Below, one piece after another: positions 1-9,170 of a stretch of DNA of 64,000 bases. A model generated the notes under the pieces. It ran no database searches, was not told the origin of the DNA, and saw only the letters and a list, made by a program, of their open reading frames with translations. How positions within the stretch are numbered: position 1 is the first letter of the stretch; every line of letters begins with the position of its first letter. Source of the stretch: Myxococcus sp. RHSTA-1-4 (lineage in GTDB: Bacteria > Myxococcota > Myxococcia > Myxococcales > Myxococcaceae); the NCBI RefSeq assembly GCF_020037125.1, contig NZ_JAIQDG010000014.1, positions 62,001 to 126,000 on the forward strand, read 5' to 3'. The position numbers and the translations under genes are program-made.

Positions 1-88
1 CGGTGACGCATGGGACGGGGAGGACGGTGTCAGAGCGGGGACGGGGAGGCAAGGACGGAAAGGGGAGGCCCGCCACCCGCGGGGCGCC

Positions 89-1852
89 TCACGCGGCGAC
101 GGCGCCCTCGCCCAGGAGCTGGGTGTACCGCCCGCGCAGCGCGAGCAGCTCCGCGTGTGTTCCGGCCTCCACCACCCGGCCGCCCTCCACCACGGCAATC
201 AGGTCCGCGTCGCGCACGGTGGACAGCCGGTGGGCAATCACCAGCACCGTGCGCCCCTTCATCAGCGCCGCCAGGCCCGCGCCCACCGCCGCCTCGCTCG
301 CCGCGTCCAGCGCGCTCGTGGGCTCGTCCAGCAGCAGCAGCGACGGCCTGCACAGGAAGGCCCGCGCCAGCACCAGCCGCTGCCGCTGTCCGCCGGACAG
401 CCGGCCGCCGCGCTCTCCCACCGGCTCATCCAGCCCGCCCGGCAGCGAGCGCACGAAGTCCTCCGCGTGCGCCAGCCGCAGCGCCTCCCACAGCTCCTCG
501 TCCGTCGCCTCCGGCCTGCCCAGCCGCAGGTTGTGCCGCACCGTCCCGGAGAACAGCACCGGCTCCTGCGGCACCCACGCCACCTGTCCACGCACGCTCG
601 AGGGCTTCAGCCCCGCCAGCGGCGCGCCGTCCCACAGCACCCGTCCCCCGGACGCGGGCAGGAAGCCCAGCAGCACGGAGAACAGCGTCGTCTTCCCCGC
701 GCCCGACGGCCCCACCAGCGCCACGCGCGCGCCCGCGGGCACCACCAGGTCCACCCCGCGCAGCGCCTCGCGCCCGTCCGAGTACGTGGCGCGCACGCCC
801 TCCAGCACCAGCGCCTTCGACAGCGGCCCCGCCGCGTCACCCACGTCCGGCGGCGCCGGCTCGTCCGCGAGCGCGAACAGCCGCTCCGCCGCCACCAGCC
901 CCATCATCACCTGGGACAGCGTGCCGCTCAGCGACTTCACCGGCTGGTACAGGAGCAGCGCCGCGGCCATGAAGGACAACAGCCGCCCCGCCAGCGCCGG
1001 GTCCGCCGCCACCGCGCGCGCGCCCCACGCCACCGCCATGGCCACCCCGGCGATGCCCAGCCACTCCACCGTGGGGCTCACCGCGCCGCGCAGGAAGAGC
1101 GAGCGGCGCATCTCCCCCAGGTACCGCTCCGCCTCCGCGTCGAACGTCTCCAGCGCGCGCGCCTGTCCGCCATAGGCCTGCACCACCGGCAGGTTCTGGA
1201 GCTGCTCGGCGGTGAGCGCCGTCAGAGACCCCAGCCGCTGCTGCGAGCGCGCGGCCACCTTCTTCAGCGAGCGGGCGAAGCGGTTGATGGGCAGCACGGT
1301 CACCGGCACCACGATGAACGTGAAGAGGAAAAGCCTTCCATCGATGAGGAAGCAGGTGACCAGCAGCGCGACAATCTGCAGCCCATCCCGGATGTACGAG
1401 GTGAGTGCCTGCGTCACGGCGAACTCCACCATCGGCACTTCCGACGTGAAGCGCGTCAGCAGCTCTCCCGAGTGGCGCCGCTCGAAGAACGCGGGCGGCT
1501 GGCCGAGCAGCCGTCCGTAGAGGAAGCCCCGCAGGTCCGCCATCACCCGCTGGCCCAGCCGCTGCATCAGCCCGCCCTGGAGGAACTGGGCCGTGGCCTT
1601 CACCAGCGCAATCAGCACCACCAGCAGCGGCAGCCTCTCGAGCAACGCGTCACCCGGCAGCGCCACGCCCGCCACGGTGATGGGGTCGCCCGTGAGCACC
1701 GCGCGCAGGAGCGGGCCGACGACCCACGCATAGGCGGAGGTGGCCGCCGCGGCGACCAGGGACGCGCTCACTCCCGCCACGAGCAACGGGCGGTACGGGC
1801 GCAGGTAGCCGAGGAGCCGGCGGTAGACGTGGGGAGAAGGTCGGGGAGCCAC
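89..1852 (-). CDS. ABC exporter, fused permease and ATPase (MsbA/LmrA type)
   Basis: A 587-residue half-transporter in the inner membrane, expected to homodimerise and export lipid or drug-like substrates using ATP. The N-terminal ~320 residues are a six-helix ABC transmembrane domain; the C-terminal domain shows Walker A GPSGAGKTT, the signature LSGGQRQR, Walker B LLLLDEPTSALD and the H-loop IAHRLST. The length is normal for the family. The start is GTG with no strong Shine-Dalgarno, so the N-terminus is uncertain by a few residues. It stands alone, divergent from the small gene to its right, and the substrate cannot be inferred from context. The 88 bases to its left hold nothing I recognise. 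Confidence 0.93.
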   Translation of the reverse strand: MAPRPSPHVYRRLLGYLRPYRPLLVAGVSASLVAAAATSAYAWVVGPLLRAVLTGDPITVAGVALPGDALLERLPLLVVLIALVKATAQFLQGGLMQRLGQRVMADLRGFLYGRLLGQPPAFFERRHSGELLTRFTSEVPMVEFAVTQALTSYIRDGLQIVALLVTCFLIDGRLFLFTFIVVPVTVLPINRFARSLKKVAARSQQRLGSLTALTAEQLQNLPVVQAYGGQARALETFDAEAERYLGEMRRSLFLRGAVSPTVEWLGIAGVAMAVAWGARAVAADPALAGRLLSFMAAALLLYQPVKSLSGTLSQVMMGLVAAERLFALADEPAPPDVGDAAGPLSKALVLEGVRATYSDGREALRGVDLVVPAGARVALVGPSGAGKTTLFSVLLGFLPASGGRVLWDGAPLAGLKPSSVRGQVAWVPQEPVLFSGTVRHNLRLGRPEATDEELWEALRLAHAEDFVRSLPGGLDEPVGERGGRLSGGQRQRLVLARAFLCRPSLLLLDEPTSALDAASEAAVGAGLAALMKGRTVLVIAHRLSTVRDADLIAVVEGGRVVEAGTHAELLALRGRYTQLLGEGAVAA

Positions 1853-2004
1853 TGTTCGGCGGCGGACTCTGTCACCGAGTCGCCGCGACGTCCAAGGCCA
1901 GAGGCACGCGCCCCGCCGCCGTGCCCTGCCGCCTGCCCAGCCACCGGCCGCCCGCGGCAGGCAGGCCAGTTCCGTTGCTCCATTCCGCCCCTGCGGACAG
2001 CTTC

Positions 2005-2454
2005 ATGGGAGCCATGGAACCGAATAACGAAAAAGAGGCCCTGTTCAATCCGGGCTGCGAGCCGGTGATTGAGGACGAGGAGCGCCGGCGGCTCTTGTGG
2101 CTCATGGCCGAGTACTTCCGGACCATCGGGTACACGGACATCAAGGCCCGCCTCCCCGGCTTCATGCCACCGCCCATCCTCTCGGGCACCATCGAGGACC
2201 ACCGGCCCGACTTCACGTGCCGCCAGTCCGACTCGGCCCGCACGCCCATCATCCTGGAAATCGTCACCCCGCACATGGTGGACGACCCCACGGCGGAGAA
2301 CCGCTGGAGCCTGCTGGCCAGCGCCGCGAAGCTCTACAACGCGGAGCTGCACTTCGTCGTACCGAAGTGGGCCGCCAATGGACCGGTGGACCCGGGGCTC
2401 AAGCGCCGGCTGGCTCGCATGGAGCTGACGGCCAACCGCGTGTGGACTGTCTGA
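2005..2454 (+). CDS. hypothetical protein, possibly a diverged PD-(D/E)XK-like fold
   Basis: A soluble protein of about 149 residues that I do not recognise as a named family. ATG codons at 2005 and 2014 are both possible starts. The middle has a hydrophobic strand pattern, PDFTC at about residue 68 followed by PIILEIVTP about 15 residues later, and then a helix and strand ending HFVVPK. A D-x(n)-E-x-V layout followed by a helix is reminiscent of restriction-endonuclease-like folds, but the motif is too short to claim activity. It has no signal peptide. It lies upstream of dnaJ in the same direction, with a promoter-like element between them, so it need not be cotranscribed. Confidence 0.7.
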   Translation: MGAMEPNNEKEALFNPGCEPVIEDEERRRLLWLMAEYFRTIGYTDIKARLPGFMPPPILSGTIEDHRPDFTCRQSDSARTPIILEIVTPHMVDDPTAENRWSLLASAAKLYNAELHFVVPKWAANGPVDPGLKRRLARMELTANRVWTV

Positions 2455-2468
2455 GCAACACCCCTGGA

Positions 2469-2496
2469 TTGCTGGTGCGTTTCGCTGCGTTATAGT
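2469..2496 (+). promoter_or_regulatory. candidate housekeeping promoter upstream of dnaJ
   Basis: TTGCTG, a 16-bp spacer and TATAGT sit about 55 bases before dnaJ, a fair match to a sigma-70-type promoter. The element is flanked by an imperfect inverted repeat, CCCCTGG at 2461-2467 and CCAGGGG at 2537-2543. There is no CIRCE-type operator. Confidence 0.45.
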
Positions 2497-2552
2497 GGCT
2501 CAAGGTTCCACGCGTCAGCGAAAAGCACAGTAATTTCCAGGGGTTGTGACGA

Positions 2553-3680
2553 ATGCCAGCGGCAGGCGGTCAGAAGCGCGACTACTACGAGGTCCTGGGC
2601 GTCCAGAAGAGCGTCTCCGCACAGGAGCTCAAGAGCGCGTTTCGCAAGGTGGCGCTCCAGTACCACCCGGACCGCAATCCGGGGAGCAAGGAGGCCGAGG
2701 ACAAGTTCAAGGAGGCCTCGGAAGCCTATGAAGTGCTGAGCGACCCGGAGCGCCGCGCGAAGTACGACCGCTTCGGCCACGCGGGCAATCCGTTCGAGGG
2801 CTTCGGCGGCGCCGGCGGCGGGTTCCAGGGCGTCAACATCAACGACATCTTCGGCGAGATTTTCGGCGACATCTTCGGCGGAGCCCGGGGTGGACGGCGG
2901 ACGAGCTCGCGTGGCGCGGACCTGCGCTACAACCTCGAAATCACCTTCGAGGAGGCGGCCTTCGGCTGCCGGCCCAAGGTGACGATTCCGCGGCCGAAGA
3001 AGTGCGAGACGTGCACCGGCACCGGCAGCAAGAGCGGCGCGGGCCCGCGGCCGTGCTCCACGTGCGGCGGCGCCGGCGAGGTGCGCTACACGCAGGGCTT
3101 CTTCGCCGTGTCCCGCCCGTGTGGTGACTGCGGCGGCACCGGCGCGGTGGTGCCGGACCCGTGCACCCGCTGCAAGGGCAGCGGCAAGGTGCCCTCCGAG
3201 GAGGTCATCGAGGTGGCCATCCCCGGCGGCGTGGACAACGGCACCCGCGTGCGCCTGGGCGGCATGGGCGAGCCGGGAGACCGCGGCGGCCCGCCGGGAG
3301 ACCTCTACGTCACCGTCATCGTCAAGGAGCACCCGCTCTTCCAGCGCGAGGAGTACGAGGTCTTCTGCGAGGTGCCCATCTCCTTCACCCAGGCGGCGCT
3401 GGGCGCGAAAATCGACGTCCCCACGCTGGACGGGAAGGTGAAGATGACCATCCCCTCCGGCACCCAGTCCGGCAAGGTGTTCCGCCTGAAGGGCAAGGGC
3501 ATCCCCCACCTGCACAGCCAGCAGCGCGGCGACCAGCACGTGCGCGTGGTGGTGGAGACGCCCACGGAGCTGACCGCGAAGCAGCGCGAGCTGCTGGAGA
3601 AGTTCGCGGAGGCCGCCGGCGAGGAGTCGCACCCGCAGTCCAAGAGCTTCTTCGCCAAGGTGAAGGAGCTGTTCGGCTGA
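2553..3680 (+). CDS. dnaJ: chaperone protein DnaJ
   Basis: Hsp40 co-chaperone that delivers unfolded substrates to DnaK and stimulates its ATPase in the cytoplasm. At 375 residues it is full length. The J domain (about residues 9-75) has the essential HPD motif in YHPDRNPG. It is followed by a Gly/Phe-rich linker, the four-repeat zinc-binding region ([32 protein letters not shown]) and the substrate-binding C-terminal domain ending in a Ser/Lys-rich tail. No dnaK or grpE is adjacent, so this is a stand-alone copy; myxobacterial genomes usually carry several DnaJ paralogues, and whether this is the main one cannot be told here. Confidence 0.97.
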   Translation: MPAAGGQKRDYYEVLGVQKSVSAQELKSAFRKVALQYHPDRNPGSKEAEDKFKEASEAYEVLSDPERRAKYDRFGHAGNPFEGFGGAGGGFQGVNINDIFGEIFGDIFGGARGGRRTSSRGADLRYNLEITFEEAAFGCRPKVTIPRPKKCETCTGTGSKSGAGPRPCSTCGGAGEVRYTQGFFAVSRPCGDCGGTGAVVPDPCTRCKGSGKVPSEEVIEVAIPGGVDNGTRVRLGGMGEPGDRGGPPGDLYVTVIVKEHPLFQREEYEVFCEVPISFTQAALGAKIDVPTLDGKVKMTIPSGTQSGKVFRLKGKGIPHLHSQQRGDQHVRVVVETPTELTAKQRELLEKFAEAAGEESHPQSKSFFAKVKELFG

Positions 3681-3710
3681 GAACGCCCGCGGGCGCCGGG
3701 CCACGCCCAT

Positions 3711-3726
3711 GCGGCCCCGGGGCCGC
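3711..3726. repeat. 16-bp perfect palindrome after dnaJ
   Basis: GCGGCCCC followed by its reverse complement lies about 30 bases after the dnaJ stop. No T-run follows, so it may only act as a 3' stabilising or Rho-assisted stop. The next 100 bases up to the lipoprotein gene hold short GGGCAC repeats and no clear promoter. Confidence 0.4.
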
Positions 3727-3851
3727 GCGAGCGTGAAGCAGCCGACGCCCGCACGGCGGGCGGGCACGGGCACGGGCACTGCAAAAGGGGAGGGGTTTCC
3801 CTGTGGAATCTTCCCCCCGCTCCGTTGTCGACGGAGACGCACCCCGCTGCT

Positions 3852-6032
3852 ATGCACCGCCCTGCCATGGACGTCCTTCCCATCCTGCGCCGCTCGCTCG
3901 TCGTCGCGCTGGCCGTGTCGTTGACGGCCTGCCCCCGCCCCACCCGCACTCCGCCGGGAGGTGGCACCACCGGTGAAGACGTCCCCACGGGAGACCCGTT
4001 CCCCACGCGCCCCACCGTGGAGGCGAAGAAGGACGCGGCCGCGGACGCGGCCCTCGCCCAGACGGTGCGGACGGCCCGGGCCGAGCCGGACAAGAAGAAG
4101 GCGGCCGAGGCCTTCCTCGCGGTGCGCAAGGCGTACCCCGCCACCACCGCGGGCCAGGACGCGCTCTACCAGGCCGGCGTCCTCTTCTTCGAGTCGAAGG
4201 ACTTCGTCAACGCGCGCAAGTCCTTCAACGAGCTGCTCTTCGAGAACCCCCTGCACCCCCAGGCCGAGGAGGCCAAGCACAAGCTGGCCCTCTCCGCCAT
4301 GGAGGTGGGCGCCTACCGCGACGCGTACCAGACGCTGTCCAGCCTGGCGGAGCGCGCGGAGGGCGCCGAGCGCACGCGGCTCCAGGCCGAGGCCGCGCGT
4401 GCCGCCGAGGGCGCGGGCCTGTACGGCCAGGCGCTGACGCTGGCGGTGGAGGATGCCGGCCGGGCGCAGGGCGCCGAGGCCCAGGCCGCCGCGGTGGCCC
4501 GCGTGGAGGAGCTGGTGGAGGGCCGCGCGGACTTCGTGGACATCGCCCGCGTGGCGGAGGGGCTGTCCCCGGCCAACCCGGCGTGGCCCGTCATCACCTT
4601 CAAGCTGGCGCGCGTCTACTACCACCTGCGGGACTGGTCGCGGCTGGAGGAGACGCTGAACCGCTTCCTCGCCGAGGCGCCCGGCCACGCGTTCGCCCCG
4701 CAGGCCCGTGAGCTGCTGGCGCGGGCCACGCGCCGGGTGGAGGCGAAGCCGCGCACCGTCGGCGTGCTGCTGCCCATGACGGGCCGCTACCAGCCCATTG
4801 GCGAGGCCGTGCTGCGCGGCATCCAGCTGGGGCTGGAGGGCAGCAACATCGAGCTGGTGGTGAAGGACACGCAGGGTGACGTCAACAAGACGGGCCAGGC
4901 CATGGAGCAGCTCGCCTTCGACGACGGCGCCATCGCCGTGCTGGGGCCCCTGCTGGCGGACGACACGAAGCGCGCGGCGCTGGTGGCGGAGGAGCTCCAG
5001 GTCCCGCTGCTGACCATGGCCCGTCAGGAGGGCATCACGGACATGGGGCCGTACGTCTTCCGCAACATGCTCACCAACTCCGCGCAGGCGACCGCCATCG
5101 CCGACTACGCGATGAACGTGAAGGGCTACAAGCGCTTCGCGCTGCTCTACCCGAACATCCCCTACGGCGTGGAGCTGGCGGACACCTTCTGGGACGAGGT
5201 CGTGTCTCGCGGCGGCGTCGTCCGCGGCGCGGAGCGCTACGCGCACGACCAGACGACCTTCACCAACGAGGCCAAGAAGCTGGTGGGCCGCTACTACCTG
5301 GAGGACCGCGGCGACTACGTGGGTGGCGTGCGGGACATCCAGGGGGAGAACCTGGACGCGTACCGCCGCCGCAAGGCGCTGGAGAAGGTGAAGGCCGGCG
5401 TGGAGCCCATCGTCGACTTCGACGCCATCTTCATGCCGGACGACTGGCGCCGCGTCAGCCTCGTGGCCCCGGCGCTGGCGGTGGAGGACATCGTCACCAA
5501 CGCGTGTGACCCGCGGGATTTGGAGCGCATCCGCAAGACGACGGGGAAGAAGGAGCTGAAGACGGTGACGCTCTTCGGCGCCAACCAGTGGAGCAGCCCG
5601 AAGGGGCGCTCGGGGCTGCCGGAGCTGGTGGAGCGCGGCGGCAAGTTCGTCACCTGCTCGGTGTACGTGGACGGCTTCTTCGTGGACTCGCAGCGGCCGG
5701 CCACGCGCCGCTTCGTGAAGGACTACCGCGAGGCATACAAGCAGGAGACGGGGAAGGACCCGGGCCTGCTGGAGGCCATCGGCTACGACTCGGGACGCAT
5801 GCTGCGCCAGCTCATCGACCAGAAGCAGGGCGCGCCGCGCACCCGCGCGGAGATGCGTGAGGCGCTGGCCAACCTGAAGGACTTCGACGGCGCCACCGGC
5901 CGCACCTCGTTCAACGAGAAGCGCGAGGCGGTGAAGCCGCTGTTCCTCCTGTCCATCGACAACAAGGGCATCACCGAAATCAACGTGGAGAAGGAGAAGG
6001 CGGCGTCCGCGCGGGGAGGCTCGGGCACATGA
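3852..6032 (+). CDS. outer-membrane lipoprotein with TPR-like region and type 1 periplasmic-binding (LpoA-like) domain
   Basis: About 726 residues. A short basic N-terminus, a hydrophobic core and the lipobox LTAC mark it as a lipoprotein. Residues ~50-310 are Ala/Glu-rich helical repeats like TPRs. From ~320 on ([16 protein letters not shown]) the sequence follows the Leu/Ile/Val-binding-protein family used by branched-chain amino-acid receptors. This order of helical repeats then a PBP1 fold is that of LpoA, the outer-membrane activator of a penicillin-binding protein, so a role in envelope or peptidoglycan control is inferred. ATG codons at 3852 and 3867 are both possible starts. It overlaps the next gene by four bases (ATGA), implying translational coupling. 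Confidence 0.85.
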   Translation: MHRPAMDVLPILRRSLVVALAVSLTACPRPTRTPPGGGTTGEDVPTGDPFPTRPTVEAKKDAAADAALAQTVRTARAEPDKKKAAEAFLAVRKAYPATTAGQDALYQAGVLFFESKDFVNARKSFNELLFENPLHPQAEEAKHKLALSAMEVGAYRDAYQTLSSLAERAEGAERTRLQAEAARAAEGAGLYGQALTLAVEDAGRAQGAEAQAAAVARVEELVEGRADFVDIARVAEGLSPANPAWPVITFKLARVYYHLRDWSRLEETLNRFLAEAPGHAFAPQARELLARATRRVEAKPRTVGVLLPMTGRYQPIGEAVLRGIQLGLEGSNIELVVKDTQGDVNKTGQAMEQLAFDDGAIAVLGPLLADDTKRAALVAEELQVPLLTMARQEGITDMGPYVFRNMLTNSAQATAIADYAMNVKGYKRFALLYPNIPYGVELADTFWDEVVSRGGVVRGAERYAHDQTTFTNEAKKLVGRYYLEDRGDYVGGVRDIQGENLDAYRRRKALEKVKAGVEPIVDFDAIFMPDDWRRVSLVAPALAVEDIVTNACDPRDLERIRKTTGKKELKTVTLFGANQWSSPKGRSGLPELVERGGKFVTCSVYVDGFFVDSQRPATRRFVKDYREAYKQETGKDPGLLEAIGYDSGRMLRQLIDQKQGAPRTRAEMREALANLKDFDGATGRTSFNEKREAVKPLFLLSIDNKGITEINVEKEKAASARGGSGT

Positions 6033-7639
6033 GGCCGGGCCGGAACGCGGTGGCGCTGCTGGCCGGCGGGCTGCTGGCGCTGGGGGGCTGCGCGCACGCG
6101 CCTCCGAAGCTGGCGCCGGACGTGGAGGCCCGGCTGGCCCGGACGCAGGGCGGCTACCTCACCGGGACGGTGGCGGGCGTGGAGGTGGAGGCCGTGCTCA
6201 ACCGGCGCGACTTCATCTGGGGGCTGGCCTTCGCGCCCCGCGGCGGGCGCGTGGCGTACTCGCGCCTGGGCTCCAAGCAGTACTTCCTGTCCATCTGGTC
6301 GCTGGGGCCTCCGCCGGTGCTGCTGGCGGACCCGGCCATCAACCCCTACGAGTTCGACGTGGAGGGCGTGGCCTTCTCGCCGGACGGGGGCCTGGTGGCC
6401 ACCGCGGGCAAGGACGGCGTGGTGCGCCTGTTCGACGCGGCCACCGGTGCGCTCCGGGGCGAGCGCCGCACCGAGGAGCCGCTGGGCACGGTGGCCTTCC
6501 ACCCGGACGGGAAGTGGCTGGTGGCGGGGAGCGACAAGGGCTTGATGACGGTGCTGGCGGTGCCGGGGCTGGAGTACGCCTCGGAGGAGCGCGGGCACGA
6601 GGGGCCGGTGAGCGCGCTGGCCTTCGCGCCGGACGGGACGCTGTACTCGGGCGGCTGGGACAAGCACGTGCGCGCGTGGCGCACGGGCGTGGAGGCGCTG
6701 CGGCCGGGCCAGGCGCGCGTGCGCTTCGAGCGGCGCGGTGACTCCGTGGTGCTGGGCGGCGTGGTGAATGGCAGGGCCCCGGTGATGCTGTCGTTGGACG
6801 CGCGCACGCCCGCCATCGTCCTCACCAGCGCGGCGGCCACGGCCGCGGGCATCGACGTGCCCTTCCTCAAGGAGACGCTCAACATACCGGGCGCGCTGGG
6901 CACCACCGTGGCGCGGCTGGCGCGGGGCCAGACGCTGAACTTCAAGTCGCTGCGGCTGGAGGGCGTGGACATCGCGGTGTGCGACGCGTGCGTGCCCCAG
7001 GGCCTCCAGGGCGTGCTGGGCACTCCCTTCATCGAGCGGGTGGAGGTGGCCTTCGACGAAGTCACGCAGGAGGCCGTGCTGACGCTGAAGGGCGGGCCGC
7101 CGGAGGGCGCGCGGACGGTGGACGCGCTGGTGCTGGCGCCGCGCTCGGACTTCACCTTCCCGGCCTACGTCAGCGACGTCACCGTGGACGCGCGCGGGCA
7201 GCGGCTGGGCGTGGCCCTGTCCGAGCAGAAACCCGAGCGCAACCGCGAGGTGTACGAGCGCGAGCGCAAGGGCGTGGAGGAGCCCCGGGGGCCCTTCAAC
7301 GCGGGCGCGCTGGTGGACGCGCGGTCCGGCCAGGTGCTCCAGAAGTGGCCGCTGCACCAGGGCGTGGTGTCCACCGCGGCCATCTCCCCGGACGGGCGCT
7401 CGCTGGCCAGCGGTGGCTGGGACAAGCGGGTGTACCTCTTCACGGAAGGGGAGGACGCCGCGCGGGGCGAGCGCGAGTTCGACTGGTCCGTGCGCCGGGT
7501 GCGCTTCAGCCCGGACGGGCGCCAGGTGGGCGTGGCCGCGTGGACGCCGCAGGAGGTCAGCAGCAGCGGCGACAGCGACCCGGCCGCGGTGCTGCTCGGC
7601 GTGCGCTACGTGGAGCCCTCCGTCGTCGCCCCTCAGTAG
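6029..7639 (+). CDS. WD40-repeat lipoprotein with an inserted retropepsin-like domain
   Basis: A 536-residue lipoprotein (lipobox LGGC at about residue 21). WD40-type blades occupy roughly residues 45-230, with motifs such as VAFSPDGG and [10 protein letters not shown], and return at residues ~375-510 with [16 protein letters not shown]. Between them lies a block of about 120 residues typical of retropepsin-like aspartic proteases: [14 protein letters not shown] near residue 250 and [16 protein letters not shown] near residue 335. The usual catalytic D-T/S-G is D-A-R here, so activity is doubtful. It is translationally coupled to the LpoA-like lipoprotein, suggesting a joint envelope function, and is convergent with the next gene with a 7-base overlap. 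Confidence 0.8.
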   Translation: MRPGRNAVALLAGGLLALGGCAHAPPKLAPDVEARLARTQGGYLTGTVAGVEVEAVLNRRDFIWGLAFAPRGGRVAYSRLGSKQYFLSIWSLGPPPVLLADPAINPYEFDVEGVAFSPDGGLVATAGKDGVVRLFDAATGALRGERRTEEPLGTVAFHPDGKWLVAGSDKGLMTVLAVPGLEYASEERGHEGPVSALAFAPDGTLYSGGWDKHVRAWRTGVEALRPGQARVRFERRGDSVVLGGVVNGRAPVMLSLDARTPAIVLTSAAATAAGIDVPFLKETLNIPGALGTTVARLARGQTLNFKSLRLEGVDIAVCDACVPQGLQGVLGTPFIERVEVAFDEVTQEAVLTLKGGPPEGARTVDALVLAPRSDFTFPAYVSDVTVDARGQRLGVALSEQKPERNREVYERERKGVEEPRGPFNAGALVDARSGQVLQKWPLHQGVVSTAAISPDGRSLASGGWDKRVYLFTEGEDAARGEREFDWSVRRVRFSPDGRQVGVAAWTPQEVSSSGDSDPAAVLLGVRYVEPSVVAPQ

Positions 7640-8325
7640 TTGAGGAAGATGGAGTCCTTCGACACGCCGCGGGCCTGGAGCGTGGCCTTCACGCCCTGCA
7701 CCATCTGCGACTGGCCGCAGAGGAAGGCCACCGCGCCCTCCACGGGCTCCTCGCCCAGGTGGGCCTGCACGTAGCCGGTGAGGCCCTGCCAGCCGCTGGC
7801 GCCGGGCTGGCTGCAGGTGCGCACCACGCGCACGCCGCCGGCCTCCCACTCGTGCAGCTCGTCCCAGTACGCGAAGGCGCCCGGCGTGCGCGCGCCGAAG
7901 TACAGCGTCACCCGGCCATAGGCGTCGCGCTCGTGGCGGATGCTGGCGATGAGGGAGCGGATGGGGGAGATGCCGGAGCCGGTGGCGAACAGCAGCACGT
8001 CACGGCCCCGCGCGTGCTCGAGCGGGAAGCCCCGGCCCTCGGGAGGCGTCACCTCCACCCGCGCGCCGGGGGGCAGGCGGATGAGGGCGTCGGCCAGCGT
8101 GGCGCCGGCCTTGAGGAGGAACTCCCAGTGCGTCCCCTGGGGGGCGGGCGGGGAGGCGATGGCGAACATGCCCTCCGGCGCTCCAGGCAGGCGCAGGCGG
8201 ACGTACTGCCCGGGGTGTGCATGGGTCCCCACCAGGGGGGTGCCCTGGATGTCGAGGACGAGGTCGGTGAGGCCATCCGCGGCGGGTGCGGTGGTGGAGA
8301 CGGTGGCCGGGTGCCAGTCGGGCAT
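7633..8325 (-). CDS. FAD/NAD(P)-binding oxidoreductase of the ferredoxin-reductase family
   Basis: A soluble 230-residue flavoprotein reductase. The N-terminal beta-barrel FAD domain includes the [12 protein letters not shown] strand that contacts the flavin (typical RxYS region degenerate). The C-terminal NAD(P)-binding domain starts with [15 protein letters not shown] and ends with [13 protein letters not shown] plus the terminal aromatic SIFLNY that normally stacks on the flavin. No [2Fe-2S] domain is attached, so an electron partner encoded elsewhere is expected. It is a lone gene, divergent from the GT51-like gene and overlapping the 3' end of the WD40 gene. The physiological substrate is unknown. 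Confidence 0.88.
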   Translation of the reverse strand: MPDWHPATVSTTAPAADGLTDLVLDIQGTPLVGTHAHPGQYVRLRLPGAPEGMFAIASPPAPQGTHWEFLLKAGATLADALIRLPPGARVEVTPPEGRGFPLEHARGRDVLLFATGSGISPIRSLIASIRHERDAYGRVTLYFGARTPGAFAYWDELHEWEAGGVRVVRTCSQPGASGWQGLTGYVQAHLGEEPVEGAVAFLCGQSQMVQGVKATLQARGVSKDSIFLNY

Positions 8326-8384
8326 GGTGAGTTCGATTTTAACCCGGAGCGCCGGGTGCGTGCCTCCCCTGGTAGCCTGGGGGG

Positions 8385-9155
8385 GTGAAGAGTCTGCTCT
8401 GGATAATCTTGTTCCTGCTGGGCCTGGCCGGCGTGGTCATCCCGCTGACGTATCTCTATACGGCCAGCAGGCTGCCGCCCCTGGAGAGCGAGTTCGACGT
8501 CGAGAAACAGCTCAAGCACAGCATCGAGGGCGAGCGGATGAGCCTTCGGGCGGGGCAGTACGAGAAGAACCCCCGCCCCATCACCTTCACGCGGCCGGAC
8601 TTCTCGCGGCTGCCGAAGGACCTGGTGGCGCTCTACATCCGGCACCTGGGCTGCCCCCGCTACTTCCAGACACCGCGCGAGGACGGGCCGGCATGGGCCT
8701 GGCGTCTGTTCGCGGGGGTGACGGCGGGGGCGATGCCTCCGGGGGACGGCGGCTGCGAGCGCCTCCTCTCCATGCGCATCGCCAGCGCGCTCAACATCCA
8801 GGGCGACCTGCCGCAGTCGGTGGCCGCGCACCGGCTGCACTCCTTCATGCAGAAGGACCAGCTCATCGCGTACGACCTGGCCATCATCTACTTCGAGCGC
8901 GGCATCGTCGGCGTGGAGGACGCGGCCTTCACCCTCTTCGGGCGCGAGCTGGGGGAGCTGCAGCTGTCGGAGCTGGCGGAGCTCCAGCTGGCCCTGCCGC
9001 CGTTCGGCTACTACGACGACCTCAAGGTGTGCCGGAACCCGACGGTCATCCGGCAGAACCGCGACATGCTGCTGGAGGACCTGGCGGGCTGGAAGCTGGT
9101 GAGCGAGGACCGCGCGCGCAACGCCATCGCCCAGCCGGTGTTCTGCACGAAGTGA
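8385..9155 (+). CDS. membrane-anchored GT51-like peptidoglycan transglycosylase homologue, probably degenerate
   Basis: A 256-residue protein starting at GTG with one N-terminal transmembrane helix (about residues 4-25), placing the rest in the periplasm. The C-terminal third, ELQLSELAELQLALPP... RNPTVIRQNRDMLLEDL, matches the pattern of the lipid II-polymerising GT51 domain (LSLAEAALLAGLP... NPERALERRNLVL). The usual catalytic E-D-x-x-F-x-x-H-x-G segment is not visible; the equivalent stretch reads GCPRYFQTPREDG. It is probably an inactive or altered homologue rather than a working monofunctional transglycosylase. No partner gene is adjacent. Confidence 0.7.
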   Translation: MKSLLWIILFLLGLAGVVIPLTYLYTASRLPPLESEFDVEKQLKHSIEGERMSLRAGQYEKNPRPITFTRPDFSRLPKDLVALYIRHLGCPRYFQTPREDGPAWAWRLFAGVTAGAMPPGDGGCERLLSMRIASALNIQGDLPQSVAAHRLHSFMQKDQLIAYDLAIIYFERGIVGVEDAAFTLFGRELGELQLSELAELQLALPPFGYYDDLKVCRNPTVIRQNRDMLLEDLAGWKLVSEDRARNAIAQPVFCTK

Positions 9156-9170
9156 GCGCCGGCCGCGCGG

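Noticed and set aside
2455..2552. Possible CIRCE operator at dnaJ
   Set aside because: The inverted repeat is CCCCTGG/CCAGGGG with ~70 bases between; it does not fit TTAGCACTC-N9-GAGTGCTAA.
5783..7849. 688-codon minus-strand frame across the WD40 gene
   Set aside because: Composition typical of an antisense shadow, no domain, and it runs through three real genes.
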